DNA of 15,784 nucleotides from CAWDLX01 sp046728155 (GCA_046728155.1 JBKPDY010000159.1:1-15784), one strand, 5' to 3'; shown: positions 7,057-13,656, counted from the first letter of the stretch. The notes: generated by a model from the sequence alone, not told the origin. Translations and numbers: made by a program.

Positions 7057-7770
7057 ATGGCGACCACCCACCGGCCGACCAAGGCAGCGGCCAGACAAGC
7101 CCGGATCGAGGCGGCGCGGGCGGCTGCTCGAGCACGCCACCGCTCCCGAAATATCCGCATTGCCCTGTGGTCAGCGGCCGGCCTCGCGGTTCTCTCTTTC
7201 GTCGTGACCATGGGCATACTCGTCACCCGCCCACACAGCCCAAAGACAGGCAGCGCTGCGCCGCCAGCGGCCAGCGCCGTGGGCCGTACCACCAACCCCC
7301 CGTGGAGCGCGCCGGCCGATACTTCCGCGGCCGTCACCGCCGCAGGGCTGCCCATGCTCGGCGCGGAAGGCACCGCCCTGCACATCCACGCCCACCTAGA
7401 CGTCTTCGTCAACGGCAACCCGGTCCAGGTACCCGCCGACATCGGCGTCGATGACGCACGACGGAAGATCAGCCCGCTGCACAGCCACGACACCACCGGC
7501 ATCATCCACATCGAATCGCCCAACAAGAACGACACCTTCACCCTCGGCCAGTTCTTCACCGAGTGGCAGGTCGCCCTGACCGCCGACCACATCGGTGGCC
7601 TCACCGCCGACGACACCCACCACCTGAAGGTGTACGTCAACGGCACACCGCGCGTCGGAAACCCTGCAAGCATCGTGCTCACCGCGCACGACGAGATCGC
7701 CCTCGTGTACGGCACCGACGCCCAACAGACCAACGTGCCCAGCTCATACCAGTGGACCAACGGCCTGTAG
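7057..7770 (+). CDS. Membrane-anchored extracytoplasmic protein with HxHxH motif, function unknown
   Basis: This is a 237-residue protein. It has an Ala/Arg-rich cytoplasmic N-terminus (about 1-33), a single membrane helix (about 35-56), a Pro/Ala/Ser linker (60-95) and a globular domain facing out. The domain begins GLPMLGAEGTALHIHAHLDV, with His at 109, 111 and 113. It continues with SPLHSHDTTGIIHIESP (His 142, 144, 151), FTLGQFFTEW, and two VxVNGxP strand repeats (FVNGNPVQVP and YVNGTPRVG), suggesting a beta-sandwich with two related halves. The clustered histidines suggest metal (copper or zinc) binding. I have seen this domain in uncharacterised actinobacterial proteins but know no function. 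GAGGA lies 10 bases before the ATG. The gene is intact and closed by a strong hairpin. Confidence 0.85.
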   Translation: MATTHRPTKAAARQARIEAARAAARARHRSRNIRIALWSAAGLAVLSFVVTMGILVTRPHSPKTGSAAPPAASAVGRTTNPPWSAPADTSAAVTAAGLPMLGAEGTALHIHAHLDVFVNGNPVQVPADIGVDDARRKISPLHSHDTTGIIHIESPNKNDTFTLGQFFTEWQVALTADHIGGLTADDTHHLKVYVNGTPRVGNPASIVLTAHDEIALVYGTDAQQTNVPSSYQWTNGL

Positions 7771-7779
7771 CTGGCCGGG

Positions 7780-7819
7780 AACGGCCCCTGACCGCGGTTG
7801 TCGCAGGTCAGAGGCCGTT
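7780..7819. terminator. Long hairpin, probable bidirectional terminator
   Basis: AACGGCCCCTGACC (7780-7793) pairs with GGTCAGAGGCCGTT (7806-7819) at 13 of 14 positions around a 12-base loop. It lies 10 bases after the stop of the HxHxH gene and before the minus-strand tRNA remnant. No T run follows. Confidence 0.7.
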
Positions 7820-7830
7820 GGTCGGGGTGG

Positions 7831-7892
7831 TGGCGGGGTCGAGGATTCGAACCTCGATAGCTTCCGCGACGGTTTCCAGTCCGACAATCGCA
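7831..7892 (-). other. Second tRNA 3' half (class II, Tyr/Ser-like), possible attachment-site scar
   Basis: On the minus strand the sequence reads GGACTGGAAACCGTC (anticodon-loop-like), a variable region, a perfect T arm (CGAGG / loop TTCGAAT / CCTCG), then ACCCCGCCA and an encoded CCA. The long variable region suggests a class II tRNA; the segment resembles tRNA-Tyr, with the loop altered to GGA and one stem base lost. The 5' half is missing. Like the remnant at 2302-2347 it starts near the anticodon loop and has one extra base in the acceptor strand. It is most likely a second att scar. It is not a functional tRNA as it stands. Confidence 0.6.
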
Positions 7893-8123
7893 CGGCCAGG
7901 ACCAGCACAGACGCTGCCTGGGGCGCCAGTCGTTGCCGCACAGCTGCCGCGACTGTTGCACCAGATTGCACCCCGGGGTCATGTGCGCAGCCAAGTGAGT
8001 GGTTGTCAGCCGAGATGGGCGAAGCGGTTTGGCGCCAGCGGCTGGTAACCGGACCTGCCGATGTCAGCACTATCGATCTTGGTCCTCGTGAACGCGGCGG
8101 AGAGCCGGCAGGATGCCGTGCGG

Positions 8124-8569
8124 TCAGAGGAAGTCTCGCCAGAACGTGACTGTCGCCCGCGGATTCCATTCCGCGCGGTTGGACCGCGCAGACGAATCGA
8201 ACCCACGATCGATATAGTCGACTAGGTCCACACCGTAGCAAATGATGTCGGTCTGCCACATCGACAACACGGGATGCCCGTAGCTTCCCTTGCCTGCCGG
8301 CAGATAGCGGTGCCCGTATACGGGACCATCGTAGGCGCGCGCTCAAGCTGGCCTCGGGCAATCCGCACCGCATCGTCCTTGTTCTCGGGACGCTCGCCCC
8401 AGCTATGATGCCAGGCTCCGCCATGTTCGACGTCGAACAAGACGCCGTCCACGGGCCAACGAAGGCGCTGGTACAGGACATCGGGACCTCCGTGGCGCCA
8501 GTCTAGCCACGGCTCGGTGTATGTGTAGTACACGCCCAGCTCATGCACCTCGGGTATTGCATTGCTCGG
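8124..8569 (-). pseudogene. Conserved actinobacterial hypothetical protein, broken by a one-base deletion
   Basis: From about 8569 the minus strand reads HELGVYYTYTEPWLDWRHGG, then WPVDGVLFDVEHGGAWHHSW and ERAPTMVP, before derailing. One base over, from 8323, it continues VYGHRYLPAGKGSYGHPVLS, MWQTDIICYGVDLVDYIDRG and ATVTFWRDFL, to a TGA at 8124-8126. The normal junction is MVP-VYGHRYLPAG, so one base is missing at CCG-TATACGGG (about 8320). I recall such proteins as uncharacterised in streptomycetes and know no function. The N-terminus is replaced by an ISL3 transposase scrap in the same frame, so the apparent 120-residue ORF from 8584 is a chimera of two remnants. Confidence 0.65.
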
Positions 8570-8948
8570 CAGGCCTGCGGCCACCTCCGCGACCGACCGG
8601 TTCTCCCCACCGCCTCAGCGACGGCATCGCGCAGCCGGGTCGTCACCCGCGCGCGCCCGGCACGATCGCCGGGACCCGATCGCGAACGTCTTTATCGGAC
8701 AGTTACCGACCCGGCGGCGCCAGCGGCGCTTGTGCCACAACACGTTCACGCGTCCGGCCCGTATGGCAGGTCCTTCGGCGCGGTGACCGTGTGGTCCTTC
8801 ACCGACACCGACCGCGCACCACAGGACGGACACAGCCCGGCCCACCGCTCATCCGTGATCACATGCACGACCCGGGCGCCGTTGTCGGCGAGCTCGACAG
8901 GCTCAACGACCAGACCTGGCAACCCGAGCAGCCCTTGGAAACGCGGAC
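8570..8948 (-). pseudogene. ISL3-family transposase N-terminal remnant, multiply frameshifted
   Basis: From about 8948 down, the minus strand reads FQGLLGLPGLVVEPVELADN, then ERWAGLCPSCGARSVSVKDH and TVTAPKDLPYGPDA. It shifts frame to VNVLWHKRRWRRRVGNCP, shifts again to ARVTTRLRDAVAEAVG, and once more to ENRSVAEVAAGLP. This order (CPSC zinc-finger half, RPRDLPYG, WHKRRWRC..CP, RLR.A) is the N-terminal DNA-binding region of ISL3 transposases. The DDE catalytic domain is gone, and at least three frameshifts separate the pieces. The remnant ends at the junction with the broken hypothetical gene, so an ISL3 insertion probably removed that gene's 5' end before both decayed. Confidence 0.75.
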
Positions 8949-9139
8949 AATAGCTGCAGCGCGGTGTCCCGATTCCGACAAACGTTATGCCGGTAGATGA
9001 CACTGCCGTGGATATCTTCGCGTAAGTTGGAGGCACCCTGGCGCAAGAGCGAACCTCACCGGAATTACTTGCTTCCTGAGTGACAAACGTGAGCGCGGCT
9101 CGATTGACCCTTGTCATCAATCGTAGAACGGAGACCCCC

Positions 9140-9514
9140 ATGTTCCTCCGACGGATCGGGATCGTAGCCGCGGGTGTTGTCGCGGGTGTCGTTTTCCTCG
9201 GTACCGCCGCCTCGGCACACGAGTGCTTCGTCACCAGCCGATCGGCCACGGGCGATGCCGCAGCGACCCACTCGTCCCGTTGGGTGACGCTGACAGTCGA
9301 GGACATCGCCACATTCACCCCGCCCGGCACCAATACCGCGTGCTTTATCGCGTACTGGACATCTCATGGCGGCCCGGCATCCCTCACAGTTCGGTCGGAT
9401 AAGACCATCGGCGAGGGCAGCAACAACCCGAACCTGGCCAACGGCAAGGGCCTCGAACACGCGGAGGATGTCTTCGGTGGACTGTTCTTTGCCGCAGTCG
9501 CCGCTTGCACCTGA
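9140..9514 (+). CDS. Secreted protein with signal peptide (HEC-F family), function unknown, C-terminus possibly frameshifted
   Basis: The ATG at 9140 follows GGAGACC closely. The first 26 residues (MFLRRIGIVAAGVVAGVVFL, then GTAASA) are a clean signal peptide with cleavage before HECF. The mature part (about 98 residues) has THSSRWVTLTVEDIA, CFIAYWTSHGGPASLTVRSD and NPNLANGKGLEHAEDVFGGL, and ends AAVAACT. I recall uncharacterised actinobacterial exported proteins starting HECF and carrying GKGxEH. One base out of frame just after the stop, sequence continues DHPFSDAAMAAFDGYRPEA to a stop at about 9626, which could be the original C-terminus. If so the present stop is due to a one-base change. 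No catalytic motif is seen. Confidence 0.8.
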   Translation: MFLRRIGIVAAGVVAGVVFLGTAASAHECFVTSRSATGDAAATHSSRWVTLTVEDIATFTPPGTNTACFIAYWTSHGGPASLTVRSDKTIGEGSNNPNLANGKGLEHAEDVFGGLFFAAVAACT

Positions 9515-9726
9515 CCACCCGTTCTCGGATGCGGCGATGGCAGCTTTCGACGGATACCGGCCCGAGGCTGCCATAGCCGCGAGCCGCTTGCGAAAGCCCG
9601 AACGGGCCGGCGGGCAGCTTGATTGATACGTGTTGGGTATGTGACTTTCAGTCGTGGAGCTTTGACTGGTGCGAATGAGTTGCCGCAGTCCATCGAGCGT
9701 AGCGCAGTTATTGGAAGGAGAGGCGA

Positions 9727-10029
9727 ATGTCAGTGATCATGGTGATGAGGGTGACTGCAGATCCGTCGGCGGTCGAGGCATACGCATCGGCCAACGCTGA
9801 TCAGCTGAGAGGTATCACCGAAGCGGCCAAGCGCGGCGGGGCGATCCACCACACGTTCGCCGGTGGTGAGGGCGAGGTACTCGTGATTGATGAGTGGCCA
9901 AGCGAGGCCGCCTTCCAGCAGTTCTTCGCGAGCCAGCCTGAGATCCCGTCGATCATGCAGGCAGTGGGCGCCCAAGGCGAGCCACAGGTGAGCTTCTACC
10001 GGAAACTCGACACCGGCGACGATTTCTAA
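9727..10029 (+). CDS. Small dimeric alpha-beta barrel (ABM-like monooxygenase-fold) protein
   Basis: This 100-residue intact protein starts at ATG 9727 with GGAAGGAGAG upstream. Its order of elements is a first strand (SVIMVMRVTADPSAVEAYA), a helix through ANADQLRGITEAAKRGGAIH, then HTFAGGEGEVLVIDEWPSEA, AAFQQFFASQPEIPSIMQAV and a last strand PQVSFYRKLD. That is the pattern of antibiotic biosynthesis monooxygenase-like ferredoxin-fold dimers. Family members include quinone-forming monooxygenases, haem degraders and many unassigned proteins. No cofactor-binding residue can be singled out, and no biosynthetic partner lies nearby. It appears monocistronic; a possible -35 (TTGACT) lies near 9662. 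Confidence 0.8.
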   Translation: MSVIMVMRVTADPSAVEAYASANADQLRGITEAAKRGGAIHHTFAGGEGEVLVIDEWPSEAAFQQFFASQPEIPSIMQAVGAQGEPQVSFYRKLDTGDDF

Positions 10030-10269
10030 CCGACCCGTCAACTCGAGCCGGAGCACCGGCGGGCGGGTCACGGTGCAAGTGATGCCGCGGATCAACCGAT
10101 CCTGGCTCCCGTGCAAGCGGACCGGCTCGGTCACCCATGCGTGAAGCTGGGTGTCGCCTCCGCCATTCCGCGAGCGAAACGACCGCCAGCCTGTTCGGAC
10201 ACGCTCGAGAACATGAGATACCGCGGCCGGGCTCGCTCCTCCCGGCAGGCTCGGCCGCCCCACCAACGG

Positions 10270-10408
10270 TTGCCTGCTCCAGCCAGCAATGAGCGGCCGA
10301 TACCACGCCGCCGTCGGCGCGCAGCAACTCGGCGAGTACGGCGAACTCCTTGCGCGACAGGGCAACCGGCTGTCCGTCGCGGGTCACGACGTGTTGATGC
10401 TGGTCCAG
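10270..10408 (-). pseudogene. Response-regulator winged-helix (Trans_reg_C) remnant
   Basis: The minus strand reads LDQHQHVVTRDGQPVALSRK, then EFAVLAELLRADGGVVSAAH. This is the start of an OmpR/PhoB-type DNA-binding domain (..RRVVRDGxPVxLTRKEFxVLxxLLRxxGxVVSxxxL). Everything upstream (the receiver domain with its phosphorylated Asp) and the recognition helix downstream are absent. It begins exactly at the stop of the truncated hipA, so the two scraps were joined by a deletion or recombination. Confidence 0.7.
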
Positions 10409-10409
10409 G

Positions 10410-10850
10410 CTACTGAACCTCGCCTTTGCCGGCCAGGAGGGCGTCGACCCGGTCTGGTCTGACAAACTGGGCGGCGCCAGCGCAGTCCTCACCGACGTAG
10501 CGAAGCAGCGCGAACGGGTTGCGCGCCGAGGCGTGGAACTGCCTAGCCCATCTGTCAAGGACCTGCTCGTTGTCGGGCAGCAAGCCCCACAGGAAGGTAC
10601 GCACTGGTCTGTCGCCATGAGCGCGGCCAGCCAGCGGCATCAACAACGAGAGAGGCGTGGCGCTACTCGTGGCTAAGTACTCCCCGACGTACTCCAGACC
10701 GAGGCCGCCCTGCATATTCATCGTGACGACCCCGGCACGACGTCCTCCGATCAGCACGACAAGGCGCCGGTTGTCGTCAATCTCGGCTGGCGCGGCAGAC
10801 GCGGAACTCCCCCTAGGCAAGACGGACCTCGTCAAGCTTGATGTGGCCAA
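10410..10850 (-). pseudogene. hipA: Truncated HipA-type toxin kinase, N-terminal domain only
   Basis: The 146-residue frame has the HipA N-terminal domain: RLVVLIGGRRAGVVTMN, GLGLEYVGEYLATSSATPLS, RPVRTFLWGLLPDNEQVLDR and LRYVGEDCAGAAQFVRPDRV. Full-length HipA is about 400-440 residues; the kinase core with its ATP-binding and catalytic Asp motifs is absent. The frame stops just past the N-terminal domain where the response-regulator scrap begins. HipA normally phosphorylates glutamyl-tRNA synthetase and induces dormancy; this piece cannot. The TTG start at 10850 overlaps hipB by 38 bases. A TTG at 10820 is also possible and neither has a good ribosome binding site. Order and overlap with hipB are those of a hipBA operon. 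Confidence 0.78.
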
Positions 10851-11067
10851 GACCGTACTGCGTCGGGGAGGCCTCGAGGGTTATGTCGAGTGTGTGCAAC
10901 ACCTTGAATACCAGCCCGACCTCCACGGTTGCTTTGCCCCCCTCCAGGTCCGACAACCACCGCCGACTTACTTGCGCAGAACCGGCCAGCTCGGCCTGCG
11001 TCATTCCCAGCTCTCGCCGTCTGTGTCGGACGTACAGGCCGAGATCTCGGGTGCTGTTGAGGCGCAT
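10813..11067 (-). CDS. hipB: HipB-type XRE-family antitoxin / transcriptional repressor
   Basis: This 84-residue protein uses ATG 11067, chosen because GAGG lies five bases upstream; an upstream in-frame ATG at 11100 has no ribosome binding site. DLGLYVRHRRRELGMTQAEL, then AGSAQVSRRWLSDLEGGKAT, is a classic XRE helix-turn-helix (recognition helix about 33-41), followed by a dimerisation helix VGLVFKVLHTLDITLEAS. HipB normally binds HipA and represses the hipBA promoter. Several palindromes lie in the 100 bases upstream and are likely operators. Its toxin partner is truncated, so it is an orphan antitoxin, which may still regulate or neutralise a HipA elsewhere. The frame is intact. Confidence 0.85.
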   Translation of the reverse strand: MRLNSTRDLGLYVRHRRRELGMTQAELAGSAQVSRRWLSDLEGGKATVEVGLVFKVLHTLDITLEASPTQYGLGHIKLDEVRLA

Positions 11068-11079
11068 CGTCACCTCGCT

Positions 11080-11175
11080 CGCGTGTGCGTACGTTCCCAT
11101 CGTAGCCGACGTGCGCGTACATTCACATCACGAGGCCGATGCACGTTCGTGCACATCGTAGCGATGTGCACGTAC
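11080..11175 (-). promoter_or_regulatory. hipBA promoter region with clustered operator-like palindromes
   Basis: Upstream of hipB lie TGCACG-TT-CGTGCA (11140-11153) and a longer perfect inverted repeat, CGTGCACATCG (11148-11158) with CGATGTGCACG (11162-11172). Related motifs GTGCGTACGTTC (about 11086-11097) and GTGCGCGTACATTC (about 11111-11124) sit closer to the gene, and CATCGTAG recurs at about 11098 and 11153. Spaced half-sites suit cooperative binding by a HipB-type dimer. The -10 and -35 boxes are not certain. Confidence 0.6.
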
Positions 11176-11334
11176 GCGCTCAACTGGTCGGTGGATGTTG
11201 GACCCGGCGGCCGTCGGCGCCGCGAGTTTTGCAACATTCTGAGGCCACACCACCCGGCCCACCGGGCCAGACCTCTTTATGCCCTCTGACTGCCCAGGTC
11301 GTCGCTGCAGATCGTGGTACGGGATTTTGTCATT

Positions 11335-11430
11335 GGACTCCTTACCTACCTCGCGCAGCGACCGACCGGACGACCGCACCAGCTCGACGGCGTCTATGCG
11401 GAACTCCTCGGGGTACTTCGATAGACGGGG
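11335..11430 (-). pseudogene. IS3-type transposase OrfA N-terminal scrap
   Basis: The minus strand reads PRLSKYPEEFRIDAVELVRS, then SGRSLREVGKES. This is the start of the helix-turn-helix of IS3-family OrfA (usually KYPEEFRRDAVELVRSSGRSLREVAKELGV). It loses similarity immediately after KES, and no OrfB follows. Only about 32 codons survive. Confidence 0.72.
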
Positions 11431-11558
11431 ACCCGGACATCCTTCCCCAGACCACTATCTGGATTCGGGATGTCCGATCCCGAGGGCGAACCTTAGCTCG
11501 ACGTGCCGGCCGAACCGGCCTGTCAGCGGACGAATCCGTTGCCCTGTAAGGGATCATT

Positions 11559-11574
11559 TGACACGTACGTGTCA
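11559..11574. promoter_or_regulatory. Perfect 16-base palindrome TGACACGTACGTGTCA, operator-like
   Basis: The 16 bases are fully self-complementary. A TTGACA-like -35 (11558-11563) overlaps the left edge, as in TetR-family operators that block RNA polymerase. The best -10 candidate (TAGGTT at 11586) is too far for a standard promoter. No regulator gene is adjacent. Confidence 0.45.
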
Positions 11575-11589
11575 CACCCCTTCAGTAGG

Positions 11590-11960
11590 TTGCGGGTAGC
11601 AGGCGCTACCTCGCCGTTCGGCTCATCCCGTCGCGCAGGCGTAGCCAGCCGCAGGGCGCGCCCCCGCCGCAACGACACTACCGGGCGAGCGCGGGCACGG
11701 CCGCTTGCGGCGGGGGCGGGTTCTGTGGCTCCCTTGCGGGGCGTAGCGGGGTGAGCCCGAGCGGTGCAGCCTTGTCCACCCGCAAGATCGTTGCCGGCGC
11801 ATCTCGGAGCGTCCGCCGGAGGCACCTGGTTCTGCGGCCGCGCCGCGACCAGGGCGCGGCGCGGCATCCCCCGTGAGGAGGCACACGGCCCGTGTTGTCC
11901 GTGTGTCGTCAATGCATGAGCCCCGGCACTGCCGCGAGCGAGGCGGTGCCGGGGCTTTTT
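11590..11960 (+). ncRNA. Candidate structured non-coding RNA ending in an intrinsic terminator
   Basis: Between the palindrome and the terminator no frame on either strand resembles a protein, yet four strong hairpins line up. They are 11659-11672 with 11705-11718 (14 of 14 pairs), 11837-11846 with 11856-11865 (10 of 10), 11882-11888 with 11899-11905 (7 of 7, CACACGG/CCGTGTG), and the terminator stem. It does not match 6C RNA, RNase P, SRP RNA or tmRNA as far as I can judge. The 5' end is unknown. High GC makes chance hairpins likelier, so the terminator is the main support. Confidence 0.4.
11919..11960 (+). terminator. Canonical rho-independent terminator
   Basis: AGCCCCGGCAC (11919-11929), one T-G wobble and GCC pair with GGC (11942-11944) and GTGCCGGGGCT (11946-11956) around an 8-base loop, followed by a run of five T (11956-11960). 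It faces plus and terminates something with no visible protein-coding sequence just upstream. Confidence 0.9.
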
Positions 11961-12239
11961 GATGGTCTGGGCTCCTGTTGACGCGCCTGGGCGGCCGGCC
12001 GGCGCGCGTCAAGCAGAGCCGGCCGGTTCGCCGGCGCGATCGGCCCGGCAGGGCCGCCTTGATGACCGTGAAGAAAGTCCTCACCAAGATTGACTTCTTG
12101 TCGAAACTCATGCCGAGGGGAAGTGGACAGCCTGGTCAGGGCGCGTACCGCTCGGCGTCCGCCCGGCCGGCGTGACGCTCTTGAAGGGCCGCGTGGGTAG
12201 CTGTGGCGGACGCATGCGTCGGTATGGTCTGAAAGCCTG
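11961..12239. other. GC-rich gene-free stretch with repeated CCGGCCGG
   Basis: CCGGCCGG occurs at about 11996 and again 24 bases further on, near 12020. A minus-strand frame from 12111 (MSFDKKSILVRTFFTVIKAA) opens plausibly but becomes Arg/Pro-rich with no recognisable family. I see no gene. Confidence 0.3.
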
Positions 12240-12862
12240 GAAGCGTTCGAGTCGATGGTGGCGCTCGCGCTCGAGGATGAACAGCTCGTCGTCTCAGAGG
12301 CCGTCAAGTTTCCCCGTGACCTGCAGACGACGAGTGGGATACAGACTCATCGCCACGAGGTAGATCTTGTTGCGGCCCACAAGGACACGGTTGTCCTGGC
12401 CTCGGTGAAGTCGGCTTCTGCTCGCGCGGGATCGTTGCCGATCACGTCACCAGGGTGACAGACAACGTCCTGGCGCGGAAGCTGTACGCGCTGCTGAATC
12501 ACCCGGTGATTCGTGATGGGGTGCTGTTTGGTGCAGCGGCCCGGTACGGGTATGACCCGTCCCAGGCACACCTCCGGTTCAACGTCGGCAGGTGTGCCGG
12601 CCCGACCAAGGGTGACGACGAGAAGCGGATCCGTGCCTGGTGCAATGAGCAGATCGCCGGTGCGGAACGGATCGAGGTCTATGGTGTTACTGATGTTGTG
12701 GAGCGCGTTATGAAAGCCGCAGTCAAGAAGTAATACCGTGACCACGCCGTGCTGGTCAAGCTCAAAGCGTTGTCCGCAGCAGGCATTCTGGACTTGACGA
12801 CATCAGCCACCCTGGCCTCTGCTGCCGCTATCGACGTGATGGATGACGATTTGCCACGGTAG
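12240..12862 (+). pseudogene. Conserved actinobacterial protein with nuclease-like fold hint, broken by a frameshift and a nonsense codon
   Basis: The first frame (about 12240-12412) reads LEAFESMVALALEDEQLVVS, EAVKFPRDLQ, then THRHEVDLVAAHKDTVVLAS and VKS. It should then shift to CSRGIVADHVTRVTDNVLAR, KLYALLNHPVIRDG and EKRIRAWCNEQIAGAERIEV, running to VMKAAVKK. There TAA (12731-12733) interrupts, but the same frame goes on with YRDHAVLVKLKALSAAGILD to TAG at 12860-12862. Relatives I recall carry KQYRD at this place, so a CAA/CAG codon became TAA. The EVDLV.(8-9)VVLA.VKS part resembles the core of restriction-endonuclease-like folds but lacks the usual E/D-x-K acid, so activity is unclear. 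Both lesions are point changes, implying recent inactivation or sequence error. Confidence 0.7.
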
Positions 12863-13038
12863 GCGGCGTTCGCTGCACAGGGCGGACACGACGCCGTCGC
12901 GGACGCAATCGAAGCGGATCCTCCCGTCGCCGACTGCGGTTCCTGATGGTGGACACCGTTGCCAGGGCTGACGCCGTTGAGCTATCTGGCCAACGATTGT
13001 GACGAACATCAGTGCGTCCCAGGCTCCTATTCGCAGGT

Positions 13039-13656
13039 TCAATGCGGGAGCTGATCGTTCGAACCTTTGTAGACGAATCTCTCATGCTTTAGCGACCATA
13101 CGAATCCCATGAGCTGAGCAACCTCAATCGAGCCGTAACCTACCGCGACCACATACTTCGATACGGTCCACGGCCCCGAAGCGGCGGTCAGTATCACCCA
13201 CGTGAACCCCATGAGAGCCACGATGATGAATGCGTACGAAGTAGTGGTAATCACCGCGAAGAAGAGGCGGATCCGTGGTTTCTCAAACGGTCGGTCAGGT
13301 CTGAAGACGAGTCCGGCGTCGGTGTGGAAGCTAGGCTCTGACTCCCCGGTCGGCAATGGAATCCTGATCGCGTCCTCTATTCGCTGAATATGTACTGAGC
13401 GCATGCGTGTGGCCGTGACGTTGAGGAGAAGGAAACCCACGAACGCGACGGCGATCGATGGAGCAGCTAGAGGAAGCCAGGTCGGAAGGTTCTCACACCC
13501 GGATGTATTGCATCGGTCGCCAAAAAAGGCGGTTGCGGCGATAACATACGTTAAGCCGGTGGTGGAGATTGCGAAGGCCACGGTAAGGGCGCTAGAGTCA
13601 TCCTGTCGCTCGATGGCATAGGCCGTCAATAGGTCTGTGCGCTGTTGCGAATCCAT
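13039..13656 (-). CDS. Four-TM membrane protein, function unknown
   Basis: This 205-residue protein uses ATG 13656, chosen over an upstream GTG at 13758 because GAGGAGAG precedes it. A short acidic N-terminus (MDSQQRTDLLTAYAIERQDD) leads to helix 1 (about 22-45). A short loop has two cysteines (Cys 49 and 54, RCNTSGCENLP), possibly a disulfide if it faces out. Helix 2 (about 61-83) is followed by a hydrophilic loop of about 45 residues, then helices 3 (131-158) and 4 (164-187). The tail is basic. No family is recognised. Base composition is noticeably less GC-biased at third positions than in the genes at 2836-7770, a hint of separate acquisition. It seems monocistronic. Confidence 0.72.
   Translation of the reverse strand: MDSQQRTDLLTAYAIERQDDSSALTVAFAISTTGLTYVIAATAFFGDRCNTSGCENLPTWLPLAAPSIAVAFVGFLLLNVTATRMRSVHIQRIEDAIRIPLPTGESEPSFHTDAGLVFRPDRPFEKPRIRLFFAVITTTSYAFIIVALMGFTWVILTAASGPWTVSKYVVAVGYGSIEVAQLMGFVWSLKHERFVYKGSNDQLPH

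Noticed and set aside
7050..7994. 314-codon minus-strand ORF opposite the HxHxH gene
   Set aside because: It mirrors a real gene with a signal-anchor and conserved motifs, and passes through the tRNA remnant and hairpin; low-complexity content.
11590..11960. Known RNA families (6C RNA, tmRNA, RNase P, SRP)
   Set aside because: CCCCC next to a stem recalls 6C RNA, but the second C-rich loop is missing; the other families' conserved cores are not seen.
11523..12111. Minus-strand ORFs of 129 and 162 codons over the structured region
   Set aside because: Arg/Pro/Ala-rich with no recognisable family; they arise from GC-rich hairpin DNA. I cannot fully exclude the start MSFDKKSILVRTFF.
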